Shown: in pieces, positions 1 to 6,495 of the stretch
Layout: every line of letters starts with the position of its first letter
Position numbering within the stretch: the stretch's first letter is position 1
Origin: Marinilabiliaceae bacterium UBA5213
GTDB taxonomy: Bacteria > Bacteroidota > Bacteroidia > Bacteroidales > Marinilabiliaceae
Direction of reading: 5' to 3'
Length of the DNA stretch: 6,495 nucleotides
NCBI GenBank assembly: GCA_002412555.1
Contig: DHVH01000323.1
Location: 1 to 6,495 of the forward strand
Notes under the pieces: model-generated
Told to the model about the DNA's origin: nothing
What the model saw: only the letters and a program-made list of their open reading frames with translations
Databases searched by the model: none
Position numbers and translations under genes: made by a program

Positions 1-3000
1 AAGAATATGCTGACTTTGCAAATATTCACGACCGTCTGTTGGGGTTGTAATGTAAACATATGGATTATGCTCAGCTATTGTAAATGTAGAGCTAGATACA
101 GCCTGTGTAGTATGGAAACCATCGCTTGCCAATACCCTTACCAATGCCTGATTCGTTCCGGGGATAAATTCCAGTGGCAGTTCAAGATAAGTTTCGGTTA
201 AGTTTACAGCCTCAGTGCGCCATGTTTGTCCACCGTCATAACTGAGTTGAACAGCATAGGTTAAAACATTTCCATCTAAATCGAAACCATTCCATTTGAT
301 AACAGCTATATTACCTTCCCATTTTTGTTGCAATATAGATGAGTCAATCACAATTTCAGGAGCATGTTGTGATGCCATCTTCTTGACAAGATCTTCATCA
401 CCATTAGAAATTACGATTTGGCTTGCACTCTTGTTCCAGGGTGTTACTACAATAAAATATGCATCTTCATCAGTATTATAAGATTCGGGTTCAAAATAGG
501 TGACACTCAATAAGTTATCATCATTATCCATAACCTTTATTGAGTATCTGCCAGTAGAATTCTCATTTATTAGCAATGTGTCTAATTGATAAATTTGATT
601 TATTTCTGCAATATTGTTATTAATTTTCCCTGCAATTACAGCAGAAAAACTATTCCGATTTTGGACAAGGCTGGATAATCCAGACTTAGGGGCTATATTG
701 CTACCCACAGAAAATCTTGCATTTATCGCTTCAATGAGTTTTTTGTAAGTATGATCCGATGGCCATTGATTAATACAATACGTCATTAGGTCATATGTAC
801 TCTGTGGTGATAACAAATCAAAATTATCCAACCTCAAAGCGTGTAGGCTATCCTGGTTACTGCTTTCATCAATACGACCTTCAGGATAATTGGGATGATC
901 AGAAAATGGTGACCAGGCACCGCAGTAGTTGGTATGATGTCGCCCAAGAATGTGTGCTACCTCGTGAGGAATCACACCATTCAACACTTTTGGGGATGCT
1001 TTAATGTTATTAGAAAAAACATAATCGGTTCTGAACCAATACCCAACGGCAACATCGCCAAGCCCAAATCCAACCGATGCAGGTAAAACGCCTAATAAAG
1101 TATCGCCTTGCTGAGGAGGCTCAACCATTACACCCAAATAAATACTATTGCACCCAAATAAACAACCATCTAAAGCACGCTGCATCCCTAAGTCAGCCCA
1201 AACCTCGTGAACATCAGGGCGCCCATTAGTAGAGTGTTGATATTCACGCACAGACTCTATTTGAATACCATCGATACTTAATGGATAACGAACATAGATT
1301 TCTGCCAATGACTTGCTTAATTCTTCAAAAGAGGGCTTATTTTTAGGGTGATTTGTGTCACTCCAAGAAACCTGAAACATATGAAATTTTATTGGAGCGA
1401 CTTGTGTTGAGAATGAAAACGTTCGCACACAATCATTTGGGCAATTCACGATTTTATTTATGGTGGGTACAATTTCCAGCCTTATTTGTCCTTTTGCCCA
1501 TTCTGGGGGAAGTACATAATAAAGATTTGCTCCAAGAGTAGAATCTCTCAGCATTAAAACTTCATATTCCGAATATATTGTTACATATTGTGGTGAATTA
1601 TTAGGTTTTAATCTTATCTGTTGGTTTTGCGAGTTTGTAACTAATAAGTCAGCAGAGAATTTTTCTACAGTTTCCCCCGTTGGTGCAAAATACAGTCTAA
1701 TAATAGCCGGCCTATTTTGTATTAGTGGTACAGAATTTTCTATATCTTGTAATCCTTGCGTAACCTCAATGGCTTCTAAAGAAACACCTGGCTCTTGTGT
1801 TTTTTCTGATGCGACAAAATTTAAACCTGACCGATTTTCTGTCAAATTTAAAGCAATAAAGGGTGGGATAAAATCTAGAAAATCTGTTTTTGGTTGAATG
1901 AGATGCGTGCCACCTGGCACATTGTCAATGCGATATTCCCCATTTTGGTTGGTTGTGGCAGCTTCAGTCCCATTTAAGAAAACATCAACACCTGCTACCG
2001 ATGAGTTATCTCCAATTTTGGTCACTTTACCAGAAATTGTATAAGTGTTTACTTCACCCTCAGCCAACTTTGCCCACATTCCATCCTGATGAACAAAATC
2101 GTCATCTACATAAATCCCCCGCAAAATTACTGAATTGCTAGCCATATCGTATATCATCAATTCCGATTTATCTGCTCCTTGACTTGCTAGCAGAATTTGC
2201 TTTCCTGATGGCGACCAACTCAAAATTGATAAAGGTTGGCTAATGATTGGTCGATAAGTTGCTATTACAGGATCCATTAAGTATGTATTCTGCTCGCCAC
2301 TGGCTACAATTTGAGTACCGTCGGGTGACCAAAGAAAATCGTAAACCAATAATGGTATCTCATGCTTAAAAGAGCCTTCAACATTTGAGATTAATATGGA
2401 TTCATAAACATCAGAATATGGGCTGACAACGGCAACGAATGAATTACTAACAGGCGACCATTCGACTTTTAATACATATTTATCTGTGACATTAATTTCG
2501 TTTCCTGTGCTGGTATTTACGATAGAAGATGCCATTGAACCGTAACAGGATATGTTCATGGCTATCCATTTTCCGTCAAACGACCATTTTTGAAGAGTGC
2601 CGCCAAGATAAAGTTCACTATTCGCTTCAAAATTACGCAGAAGAGAATCTGTCGGACCGCAAAACCCAACTGCGACATCGGGAACTTCAAATGGATTCCC
2701 GGTCATAAGCTTCGTGGCATCAGGAGACCAAGAAAAGCCAATGGCATCATCGACAATTTTGCTGGTATTTGTATTTTCAATGGAATATGTATATAGAGTG
2801 GAATCTTTGAGATAGCCAATATTTTCACTGTCAGCAATCCATTCAAAATAAGAACTTGCATCAGCAGTAATACTCTGCATATTGCCTTCCAAGTTCGAGT
2901 TTACAAAATACATTGAACTTTGCTGAATTAGCTTGGATCCATAAGCTGTTGTCTCTATTACATTTTTTGCGAATGCAACATACTTTGCACTTGGTGAAAA

Positions 3001-4566
3001 TTTAGGCGAGGCATACCGCTCAATAGCGGTTGCATCCTTGGTGACCTGAATAGTCTCCCCGGTATCACCCCTTAGTATATACACATTTCCATCCTGACCA
3101 ATATAAGCTATCTGACCTTCAAACGTAGCACCCTGCTTTTCAGGGCCAGGTACTTTTTTGTCTGAAGTTATCCAGTAAGCATGTGTCAGAATATGTTCTT
3201 CGAATTGACGTTTGTAAACAGGTTGTCCGGTAGATAAATCAATAACTTTTATCAAATTACTCAAATCTTCACTAACCCACCAATGATCATCGGGAGAAAA
3301 AAATCCTAGGTTGCCTGTTTCCAGTGGTGGTTTCTCACCACTGCAATCATACAAATACCCTCCACCAATTAATACGCCATCTTTTGCGCCCTCGTAATAG
3401 ATTGATGCCCACCTCCCGTCAGATGATAAATTTGCCCAAGCGCCAGGCCAAAAAGCTGCACCAATTCCATCCCTATAGGTATCTAACAGTTTAAGTTCTG
3501 AATTTGTTTCAAAATTTACGCAATGAATTGATTGGTCATCTCGATAGATTAAGCCCATTGCGCCATTTTGAGAAATCCCCATTAGCGCACCACCCATATC
3601 TATCTTGCTGGTTGCATCTGAAGAAACCTGATAACTTCCATAGAAATATTTATTATCAGTATTGAACCATGTAAATTTTCCCGGGGATTTATCGATATGT
3701 GACTGGATGTTTATGATTTGTCCCATTTGAACACTAATTGCATAAACATCTCTAGAAATACCGCCTGAACCCGCACTCAAAACCCTGTTGACTAAAAGCA
3801 GATTGCCGTCTTTAGTCCACTCTCCTGCTTCGCCTTCAGCAAGTACACGAACCTGATCAGAACTTGCATCAAATATTTTTGTTTGATGATCATAATTCTC
3901 AAAGGCAAGGCTTACATCTTCCGTTGTACCAGTTGTATAAGCCAATAGATCTCTTGTTGGAGACCAAGATACCAGTGAAAAACCATTCCAACCGCATAGC
4001 AGATTTTCATCCACAGAACGAACCGTTTCAAGTGACCTACCAACCCAAAGTTGTTTATCAAGACCGCAAAAAGCCAGCAAATCTTTGCTTGGTGACCACC
4101 GAACAGTTCCCAATGCCTGTAAAATTCGCTGATTGTTTCCCGAATTATCAATTATCCAAACTGCACCACTGGATGATTTATAGGAAACCATACTTTCATC
4201 TGGAGACCAACTAGGAGCCTCATTTCCATATGTCGACTCCATTAGAGATGCAGGCAAATCTTTTGATTTAGCGCTAAATGTTCCATCAACTGATTGAGAG
4301 ATTGTTAACCATGTATTGTTTACTAACAAATTCTTTCCGCTTGGAGATGGCCACAAAGTATTCCCTGGTTGAGCGTAAAAGAGTTCAGCCGCGTTTCCCG
4401 AAATTGGGTCTAGCAAAGTGATAACCCCTTGTGGATCTATAAAGATGAGAAAAGAATAACTCTCTTTTGCCTGATTAATAGCATCCGCTTTGACAGGTGA
4501 ATAGAGTGCTGTGGACAGAAAAAATAAAGAAAGCCACAAAAATTTGTTTAATATATTTTTATTCAT
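1..4566 (-). CDS. Large exported multidomain protein: PD40/TolB-like propeller repeats, CarboxypepD_reg-like domain, metzincin-type metalloprotease, Ig-like domains (partial, C-terminus outside window)
   Basis: Reading the minus strand from ATG at 4566 gives 1522 codons without a stop up to position 1. Residues 1-27 look like a Sec signal peptide: Lys at 3 and 8, a hydrophobic core LWLSLFFLSTAL at 10-21, and likely cleavage after VKA27. About 15 WSPDG-like motifs follow, with the aromatic or equivalent position at 72, 120, 157, 201, 250, 300, 386, 424, 524, 576, 613, 661, 703, 746 and 784. This is typical of PD40/TolB-type beta-propellers. A GKV...V.V.LNG...T..NGEY beta-sandwich at about 840-920 resembles CarboxypepD_reg domains. 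Residues 1201-1211 read HEVAHILGRHH, a full metzincin zinc motif (H1201, H1205, H1211; catalytic E1202), and DLMTYC supplies a Met-turn at M1261. Cys pairs lie at 1042/1046 and 1135/1139. An Ig/Fn3-like domain with DGGQTW follows at about 1403-1495, and another begins near 1500. It is probably a secreted or surface zinc endopeptidase; the substrate is unknown. No Shine-Dalgarno sequence is evident. Confidence 0.9.
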   Translation of the reverse strand, partial: MNKNILNKFLWLSLFFLSTALYSPVKADAINQAKESYSFLIFIDPQGVITLLDPISGNAAELFYAQPGNTLWPSPSGKNLLVNNTWLTISQSVDGTFSAKSKDLPASLMESTYGNEAPSWSPDESMVSYKSSSGAVWIIDNSGNNQRILQALGTVRWSPSKDLLAFCGLDKQLWVGRSLETVRSVDENLLCGWNGFSLVSWSPTRDLLAYTTGTTEDVSLAFENYDHQTKIFDASSDQVRVLAEGEAGEWTKDGNLLLVNRVLSAGSGGISRDVYAISVQMGQIINIQSHIDKSPGKFTWFNTDNKYFYGSYQVSSDATSKIDMGGALMGISQNGAMGLIYRDDQSIHCVNFETNSELKLLDTYRDGIGAAFWPGAWANLSSDGRWASIYYEGAKDGVLIGGGYLYDCSGEKPPLETGNLGFFSPDDHWWVSEDLSNLIKVIDLSTGQPVYKRQFEEHILTHAYWITSDKKVPGPEKQGATFEGQIAYIGQDGNVYILRGDTGETIQVTKDATAIERYASPKFSPSAKYVAFAKNVIETTAYGSKLIQQSSMYFVNSNLEGNMQSITADASSYFEWIADSENIGYLKDSTLYTYSIENTNTSKIVDDAIGFSWSPDATKLMTGNPFEVPDVAVGFCGPTDSLLRNFEANSELYLGGTLQKWSFDGKWIAMNISCYGSMASSIVNTSTGNEINVTDKYVLKVEWSPVSNSFVAVVSPYSDVYESILISNVEGSFKHEIPLLVYDFLWSPDGTQIVASGEQNTYLMDPVIATYRPIISQPLSILSWSPSGKQILLASQGADKSELMIYDMASNSVILRGIYVDDDFVHQDGMWAKLAEGEVNTYTISGKVTKIGDNSSVAGVDVFLNGTEAATTNQNGEYRIDNVPGGTHLIQPKTDFLDFIPPFIALNLTENRSGLNFVASEKTQEPGVSLEAIEVTQGLQDIENSVPLIQNRPAIIRLYFAPTGETVEKFSADLLVTNSQNQQIRLKPNNSPQYVTIYSEYEVLMLRDSTLGANLYYVLPPEWAKGQIRLEIVPTINKIVNCPNDCVRTFSFSTQVAPIKFHMFQVSWSDTNHPKNKPSFEELSKSLAEIYVRYPLSIDGIQIESVREYQHSTNGRPDVHEVWADLGMQRALDGCLFGCNSIYLGVMVEPPQQGDTLLGVLPASVGFGLGDVAVGYWFRTDYVFSNNIKASPKVLNGVIPHEVAHILGRHHTNYCGAWSPFSDHPNYPEGRIDESSNQDSLHALRLDNFDLLSPQSTYDLMTYCINQWPSDHTYKKLIEAINARFSVGSNIAPKSGLSSLVQNRNSFSAVIAGKINNNIAEINQIYQLDTLLINENSTGRYSIKVMDNDDNLLSVTYFEPESYNTDEDAYFIVVTPWNKSASQIVISNGDEDLVKKMASQHAPEIVIDSSILQQKWEGNIAVIKWNGFDLDGNVLTYAVQLSYDGGQTWRTEAVNLTETYLELPLEFIPGTNQALVRVLASDGFHTTQAVSSSTFTIAEHNPYVYITTPTDGREYLQSQHIL
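934..966 (-). other. Metzincin zinc-binding motif HExxHxxGxxH within the large exported protein
   Basis: The codons on the minus strand spell HEVAHILGRHH at residues 1201-1211. By metzincin family knowledge the three His ligate zinc and the Glu activates water. The methionine of the likely Met-turn (DLMTYC) is encoded at 784-786, about 50 residues beyond the third His, followed by WPSDHTY. All the key residues are intact, so the domain is predicted to be active. The exact peptidase family cannot be settled from the motif alone. Confidence 0.85.
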
Positions 4567-4720
4567 TGCAAATCCATGTATTCAGAGAAATGTAGAAATA
4601 ATGCGAGTTTCCCACGTAGTTTATAAACACTATACAACATAATCCCAAACGAACAGCATAACATCCGTCAGATTTCTTCAGGAATAATGTCTTAAAAGAG
4701 TATGGCCAAAACATTCATTA
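4567..4720. promoter_or_regulatory. Divergent intergenic region upstream of the large exported protein gene
   Basis: This A/T-rich stretch separates the two divergent transcription units and contains no gene that I can support. On the minus strand TATAGT (plus-strand 4629-4634) could be the -10 box of the large gene, but I see no convincing -35 partner, so this promoter is only a candidate. Next to it, GTTTATAAAC at 4619-4628 is a perfect 10-bp palindrome, a possible but unproven protein site. Confidence 0.3.
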
Positions 4721-4758
4721 CTTTCACGCTTATTTTGTGTATAATATAAGCATGAAAG
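4721..4758 (+). promoter_or_regulatory. Probable abiE operator: 13-bp inverted repeat flanking the -10 box and covering the abiEi start
   Basis: The left arm CTTTCACGCTTAT (4721-4733) and the right arm ATAAGCATGAAAG (4746-4758) are inverted copies with a single mismatch (C4727 opposite A4752), separated by 12 bp that include the TATAAT box. The right arm includes the ATG of abiEi. In characterised AbiE systems the AbiEi protein represses its own operon by binding inverted repeats at the promoter. The position and symmetry here fit that autoregulation. Binding itself is inferred. Confidence 0.75.
4740..4745 (+). promoter_or_regulatory. -10 box of the abiEi-abiEii promoter
   Basis: A perfect TATAAT lies seven bases before the A of the abiEi ATG at 4752, so transcription would start at or next to the start codon. 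The -35 region about 17 bp upstream (around 4714-4722) has only a weak match to TTGACA. A weak -35 is common in promoters controlled by a bound repressor or activator, though this does not prove control here. Confidence 0.6.
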
Positions 4759-5363
4759 AAAAGAACAAAAACACTCCACTTGTTACAATTCGCGACATCT
4801 TGCGCCGCCAGCGCGGCGTCCTAACCACGGCTGACCTGACCAGGGTTGGGATTCCCCGTACTTACCTGTCGGTTCTTGAAAAAAGCGGGGACATTCAGCG
4901 CGTCGCGCGTGGACAGTATGCTGCTCCGGATGCCATGGTCGACGAGATGGCTGGCTTTCAAGCGCAATACAAAGCTGCCATTTTTTCGCATGAAACCGCT
5001 CTGTATTTGCACGAGCTGACAGATCGCTCCCCGCTCTTTTTCTCCGTGACCGTTCCATCTGGATACAATGCTACCAATCTAAAAGCCCAGGGAGCCAAGG
5101 TTTATTTTGTCAATCGCAAACTGCATTCTCTCGGAACAGCCACCATAAAATCTCCACATGGAAACGAGCTGCAAACCTTTGGGCTGGAAAGAACCATCTG
5201 CGACATCATCCGCAGCCGCAATCAGATCGACATCCAGTTTATTGGCGAAGCGCTCAAGCGTTATGTTCGTCGGGAGGATAGGGACATTGACTTGCTGTTT
5301 CGCTATGCAAAGCAGTTTAGAATTGAGAAAACCATCAGACCCTACATCGAGGTATTGTTATGA
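4752..5363 (+). CDS. abiEi: AbiEi-family antitoxin and transcriptional repressor of a type IV toxin-antitoxin system
   Basis: The 203-residue protein has the two-part build of AbiEi antitoxins. Its N-terminal winged-helix region (about residues 11-60) reads IRDILRRQRGVLTTADL, then GIPRTYLSVLEKSGDIQRV and a GQY wing. The C-terminal domain carries FSHETALYLHELTDRSP (78-94), a VTVPSGY strand (99-105) and FGLERTICD (143-151), all typical of the family. In known systems AbiEi counteracts AbiEii without forming a stable complex with it and represses the operon. I chose ATG 4752 because the alternative GTG at 4737 lies just before and overlaps the -10 region and would add only five residues. No Shine-Dalgarno sequence precedes the ATG, which agrees with a leaderless message. 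The stop overlaps the toxin start as ATGA (5360-5363). Confidence 0.9.
   Translation: MKEKNKNTPLVTIRDILRRQRGVLTTADLTRVGIPRTYLSVLEKSGDIQRVARGQYAAPDAMVDEMAGFQAQYKAAIFSHETALYLHELTDRSPLFFSVTVPSGYNATNLKAQGAKVYFVNRKLHSLGTATIKSPHGNELQTFGLERTICDIIRSRNQIDIQFIGEALKRYVRREDRDIDLLFRYAKQFRIEKTIRPYIEVLL
5349..5352 (+). promoter_or_regulatory. Ribosome binding site of abiEii
   Basis: GAGG lies inside the end of abiEi, seven bases before the ATG at 5360, and supports that start. Together with the ATGA overlap it suggests that toxin translation is coupled to translation of the antitoxin. Confidence 0.6.
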
Positions 5364-6193
5364 ACAAAGCCATGCAGCTCAAAGCTCGCATCAAGAACCT
5401 GGCAACCGCCAGGAACATTCCCGCCCAGGCCGTTTTACAGAACTACATGCTGGAACGCTTGCTGGAGCGCATCTCGGTTTCCCGCTACAAAGATAAATTC
5501 ATTCTGAAGGGCGGACTGCTGATTGCCTCGCTGGTTGGCATACAAAGTCGGACGACCATGGATATGGACACTACCGTGATGGGCTTTCCACTCTCTGAAG
5601 GAAAGCTTGAGAGCACCCTGACTGAAATCTGCGCAATTCCACTCGATGATGACGTTACATTTACCTTGAACGGGATCGCCCCCATCCGTGATGATGACGA
5701 ATATGGCGGTTTTCGGGCGGCTTTATCGGCCATCTACGAGACGATCAATACACCCTTGAAAATCGACATTACGACCGGCGATGTCATCACTCCCCGGGCT
5801 GTGCGCTATACCTTCCACTCAAGTTTCGATAACAAGGTGATTGAAGTCTGGGCCTATAATGTCGAAACCATTCTGGCCGAGAAGGTTGAAACCATCCTGC
5901 GCCGTAGTGTACTCAACACCCGTCCAAGGGATTTCTATGATGTCTATCTGCTCAGTCGCACCCAGGGCGCGGTAATCGATATTGAAATGTTCCACAATGC
6001 GCTCAGGGCAACTTCGGGAAAAAGGATGTCGCTGCCACAATTGGAGAAACGGAGTACCATTCTTGAAGCAATCCTAAACGATGCAACCATGCGTCAGCGC
6101 TGGGAGCGTTATGCGCGTGACAATTACTACGCCCGCGAGATTACGTTTGAAGATGTTATGGCATCGGTACGGAATCTACTTTTATCGTTCTGA
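5360..6193 (+). CDS. abiEii: AbiEii-family nucleotidyltransferase toxin (AbiEii/AbiGii, DUF1814)
   Basis: The 277-residue protein shows the four motifs of AbiEii toxins in order. Motif I is KGG at 50-52 followed by the metal-binding D68-M-D70 in RTTMDMD. Motif II is KIDITTGD at 134-141. Motif III is AEKVETIL at 173-180. Motif IV is RPRDFYD at 188-194. These belong to the DNA polymerase beta-type nucleotidyltransferase fold. In studied homologues the toxin binds GTP or another nucleotide and transfers nucleotides, with tRNA as a target in related MenT toxins, causing reversible growth arrest that can block phage. The target here is not visible from sequence. Length and motifs are complete, with no frameshift or lost catalytic residue. 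It overlaps abiEi by four bases and is followed after about 140 bp by a terminator. Confidence 0.93.
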   Translation: MNKAMQLKARIKNLATARNIPAQAVLQNYMLERLLERISVSRYKDKFILKGGLLIASLVGIQSRTTMDMDTTVMGFPLSEGKLESTLTEICAIPLDDDVTFTLNGIAPIRDDDEYGGFRAALSAIYETINTPLKIDITTGDVITPRAVRYTFHSSFDNKVIEVWAYNVETILAEKVETILRRSVLNTRPRDFYDVYLLSRTQGAVIDIEMFHNALRATSGKRMSLPQLEKRSTILEAILNDATMRQRWERYARDNYYAREITFEDVMASVRNLLLSF

Positions 6194-6332
6194 GCAATCA
6201 GGTTCGTTTGCGTGGGGTATGACAAAACCAATTCCCCGTATAGTACTATCACGATACAACATTTTCACTTTGCTTCTTCATTACGTTCATCCGTATTCGC
6301 AGGGAAAAACGTTTCAAACCGTATGTACAAGC

Positions 6333-6366
6333 AAAAAGAGTGCGGCTGATATCGCACTCTTTTTTT
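6333..6366 (+). terminator. Rho-independent terminator of the abiE operon, potentially bidirectional
   Basis: AAAAAGAGTGCG (6333-6344) pairs perfectly with CGCACTCTTTTT (6353-6364) around an 8-base loop, and seven T residues run from 6360 to 6366. On the minus strand the same hairpin ends in five T residues and starts right after the stop codon of the right-hand gene, so it can end both converging transcripts. Confidence 0.85.
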
Positions 6367-6495
6367 ACATCCAGTCATTCAACCAGCGAACCTGACCCTG
6401 CCATTCATCGGCGGTTGTTGACTCGAACATGCGCGCCAGGGCGGGGAGTAGTTCGGGCAATGGCTTTTGTGCGGAGAGCAAAATCCCGGCATGGG
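6365..6495 (-). CDS. C-terminal end of an unassigned protein (partial, 5' end outside window)
   Basis: Reading leftward from the window edge, the frame with codons ending at 6493 stays open for 42 codons and stops at TAA (6365-6367). It ends in EWQGQVRWLNDWM and contains a likely amphipathic helix, LPELLPALARMF. The stop lies directly against the terminator hairpin, as expected for a real gene end, and the G/C-rich third positions resemble abiE. I do not recognise the family and too little is present to assign a function. Confidence 0.6.
   Translation of the reverse strand, partial: HAGILLSAQKPLPELLPALARMFESTTADEWQGQVRWLNDWM

Noticed and set aside
1130..1164. Two nearby copies of CACCCAAATAAA
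   Set aside because: Only two short copies inside coding sequence, encoding different frame-consistent residues of the large protein; no array or mobile-element context.
3864..4214. Plus-strand open frame of 116 codons
   Set aside because: It is antisense to the propeller-coding part of the large minus-strand gene, has no ribosome binding site and shows no recognisable domain; it is an antiparallel shadow.
2170..4360. Periodic recurrence of tggagaccaa-like words resembling a DNA repeat array
   Set aside because: This is codon-level recurrence of the WSP blade motif in the propeller protein. The units diverge strongly and have no constant spacer, so it is not a CRISPR or satellite array.
4737..4739. 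GTG as an alternative start of abiEi, adding five residues
   Set aside because: It lies immediately before and overlaps the promoter core (TATAAT 4740-4745), has no ribosome binding site, and would need a different upstream promoter. ATG 4752 fits the promoter geometry.
5158..5496. Plus-strand frame of 112 codons spanning the abiEi-abiEii junction
   Set aside because: It is out of frame with both well-supported genes and low in complexity (Ser/Arg-rich), typical of a shifted frame of real coding sequence.
6081..6395. Plus-strand frame of 104 codons overlapping the 3' end of abiEii
   Set aside because: It overlaps the end of abiEii in another frame, runs through the terminator hairpin, and shows no protein-like pattern.

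Overview
The window most resembles a chromosomal segment of a free-living bacterium that exports large multidomain proteins, plausibly a member of the Chloroflexota (Anaerolineae-like). This guess rests only on the style of the large gene: TolB/PD40 repeats, a CarboxypepD_reg-like domain, a metzincin protease and Ig-like domains in one exported chain. It is not a phylogenetic result.

Layout. (1) Positions 1-4566, minus strand: one uninterrupted reading frame of 1522 codons that leaves the window at its left edge before a stop. It encodes a signal peptide, a long array of WSPDG-type beta-propeller repeats (about residues 70-830), a CarboxypepD_reg-like beta-sandwich (about 840-920), a metzincin-type zinc protease domain with a complete HExxHxxGxxH motif (1201-1211) and a Met-turn methionine (M1261), an Ig/Fn3-like domain (about 1403-1495), and the start of another. 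(2) Positions 4567-4751: a short divergent intergenic region. Its right end holds a consensus TATAAT box inside a 13-bp inverted repeat, one arm of which covers the abiEi start codon. (3) Positions 4752-6193, plus strand: a two-gene operon with an ATGA overlap, encoding an AbiEi-family antitoxin/repressor and an AbiEii nucleotidyltransferase toxin. This is a complete type IV toxin-antitoxin / abortive infection module with all recognisable catalytic motifs. (4) Positions 6333-6366: a strong hairpin terminator that can serve both converging transcripts. (5) Positions 6365-6495, minus strand: the last 42 codons of an unassigned gene.

The abiE pair works as a unit. AbiEii is a toxin with a nucleotidyltransferase fold, and AbiEi is its antitoxin and, in characterised homologues, represses the operon by binding inverted repeats at the promoter. 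The matching operator is visible here, and the geometry predicts a leaderless or nearly leaderless abiEi mRNA. The exported protease-propeller protein has no evident functional link to abiE; they share only the divergent intergenic region. Its gene is visibly richer in A/T than abiE and the right-hand gene. No tRNA, rRNA, CRISPR array, insertion sequence or attachment site was recognised.
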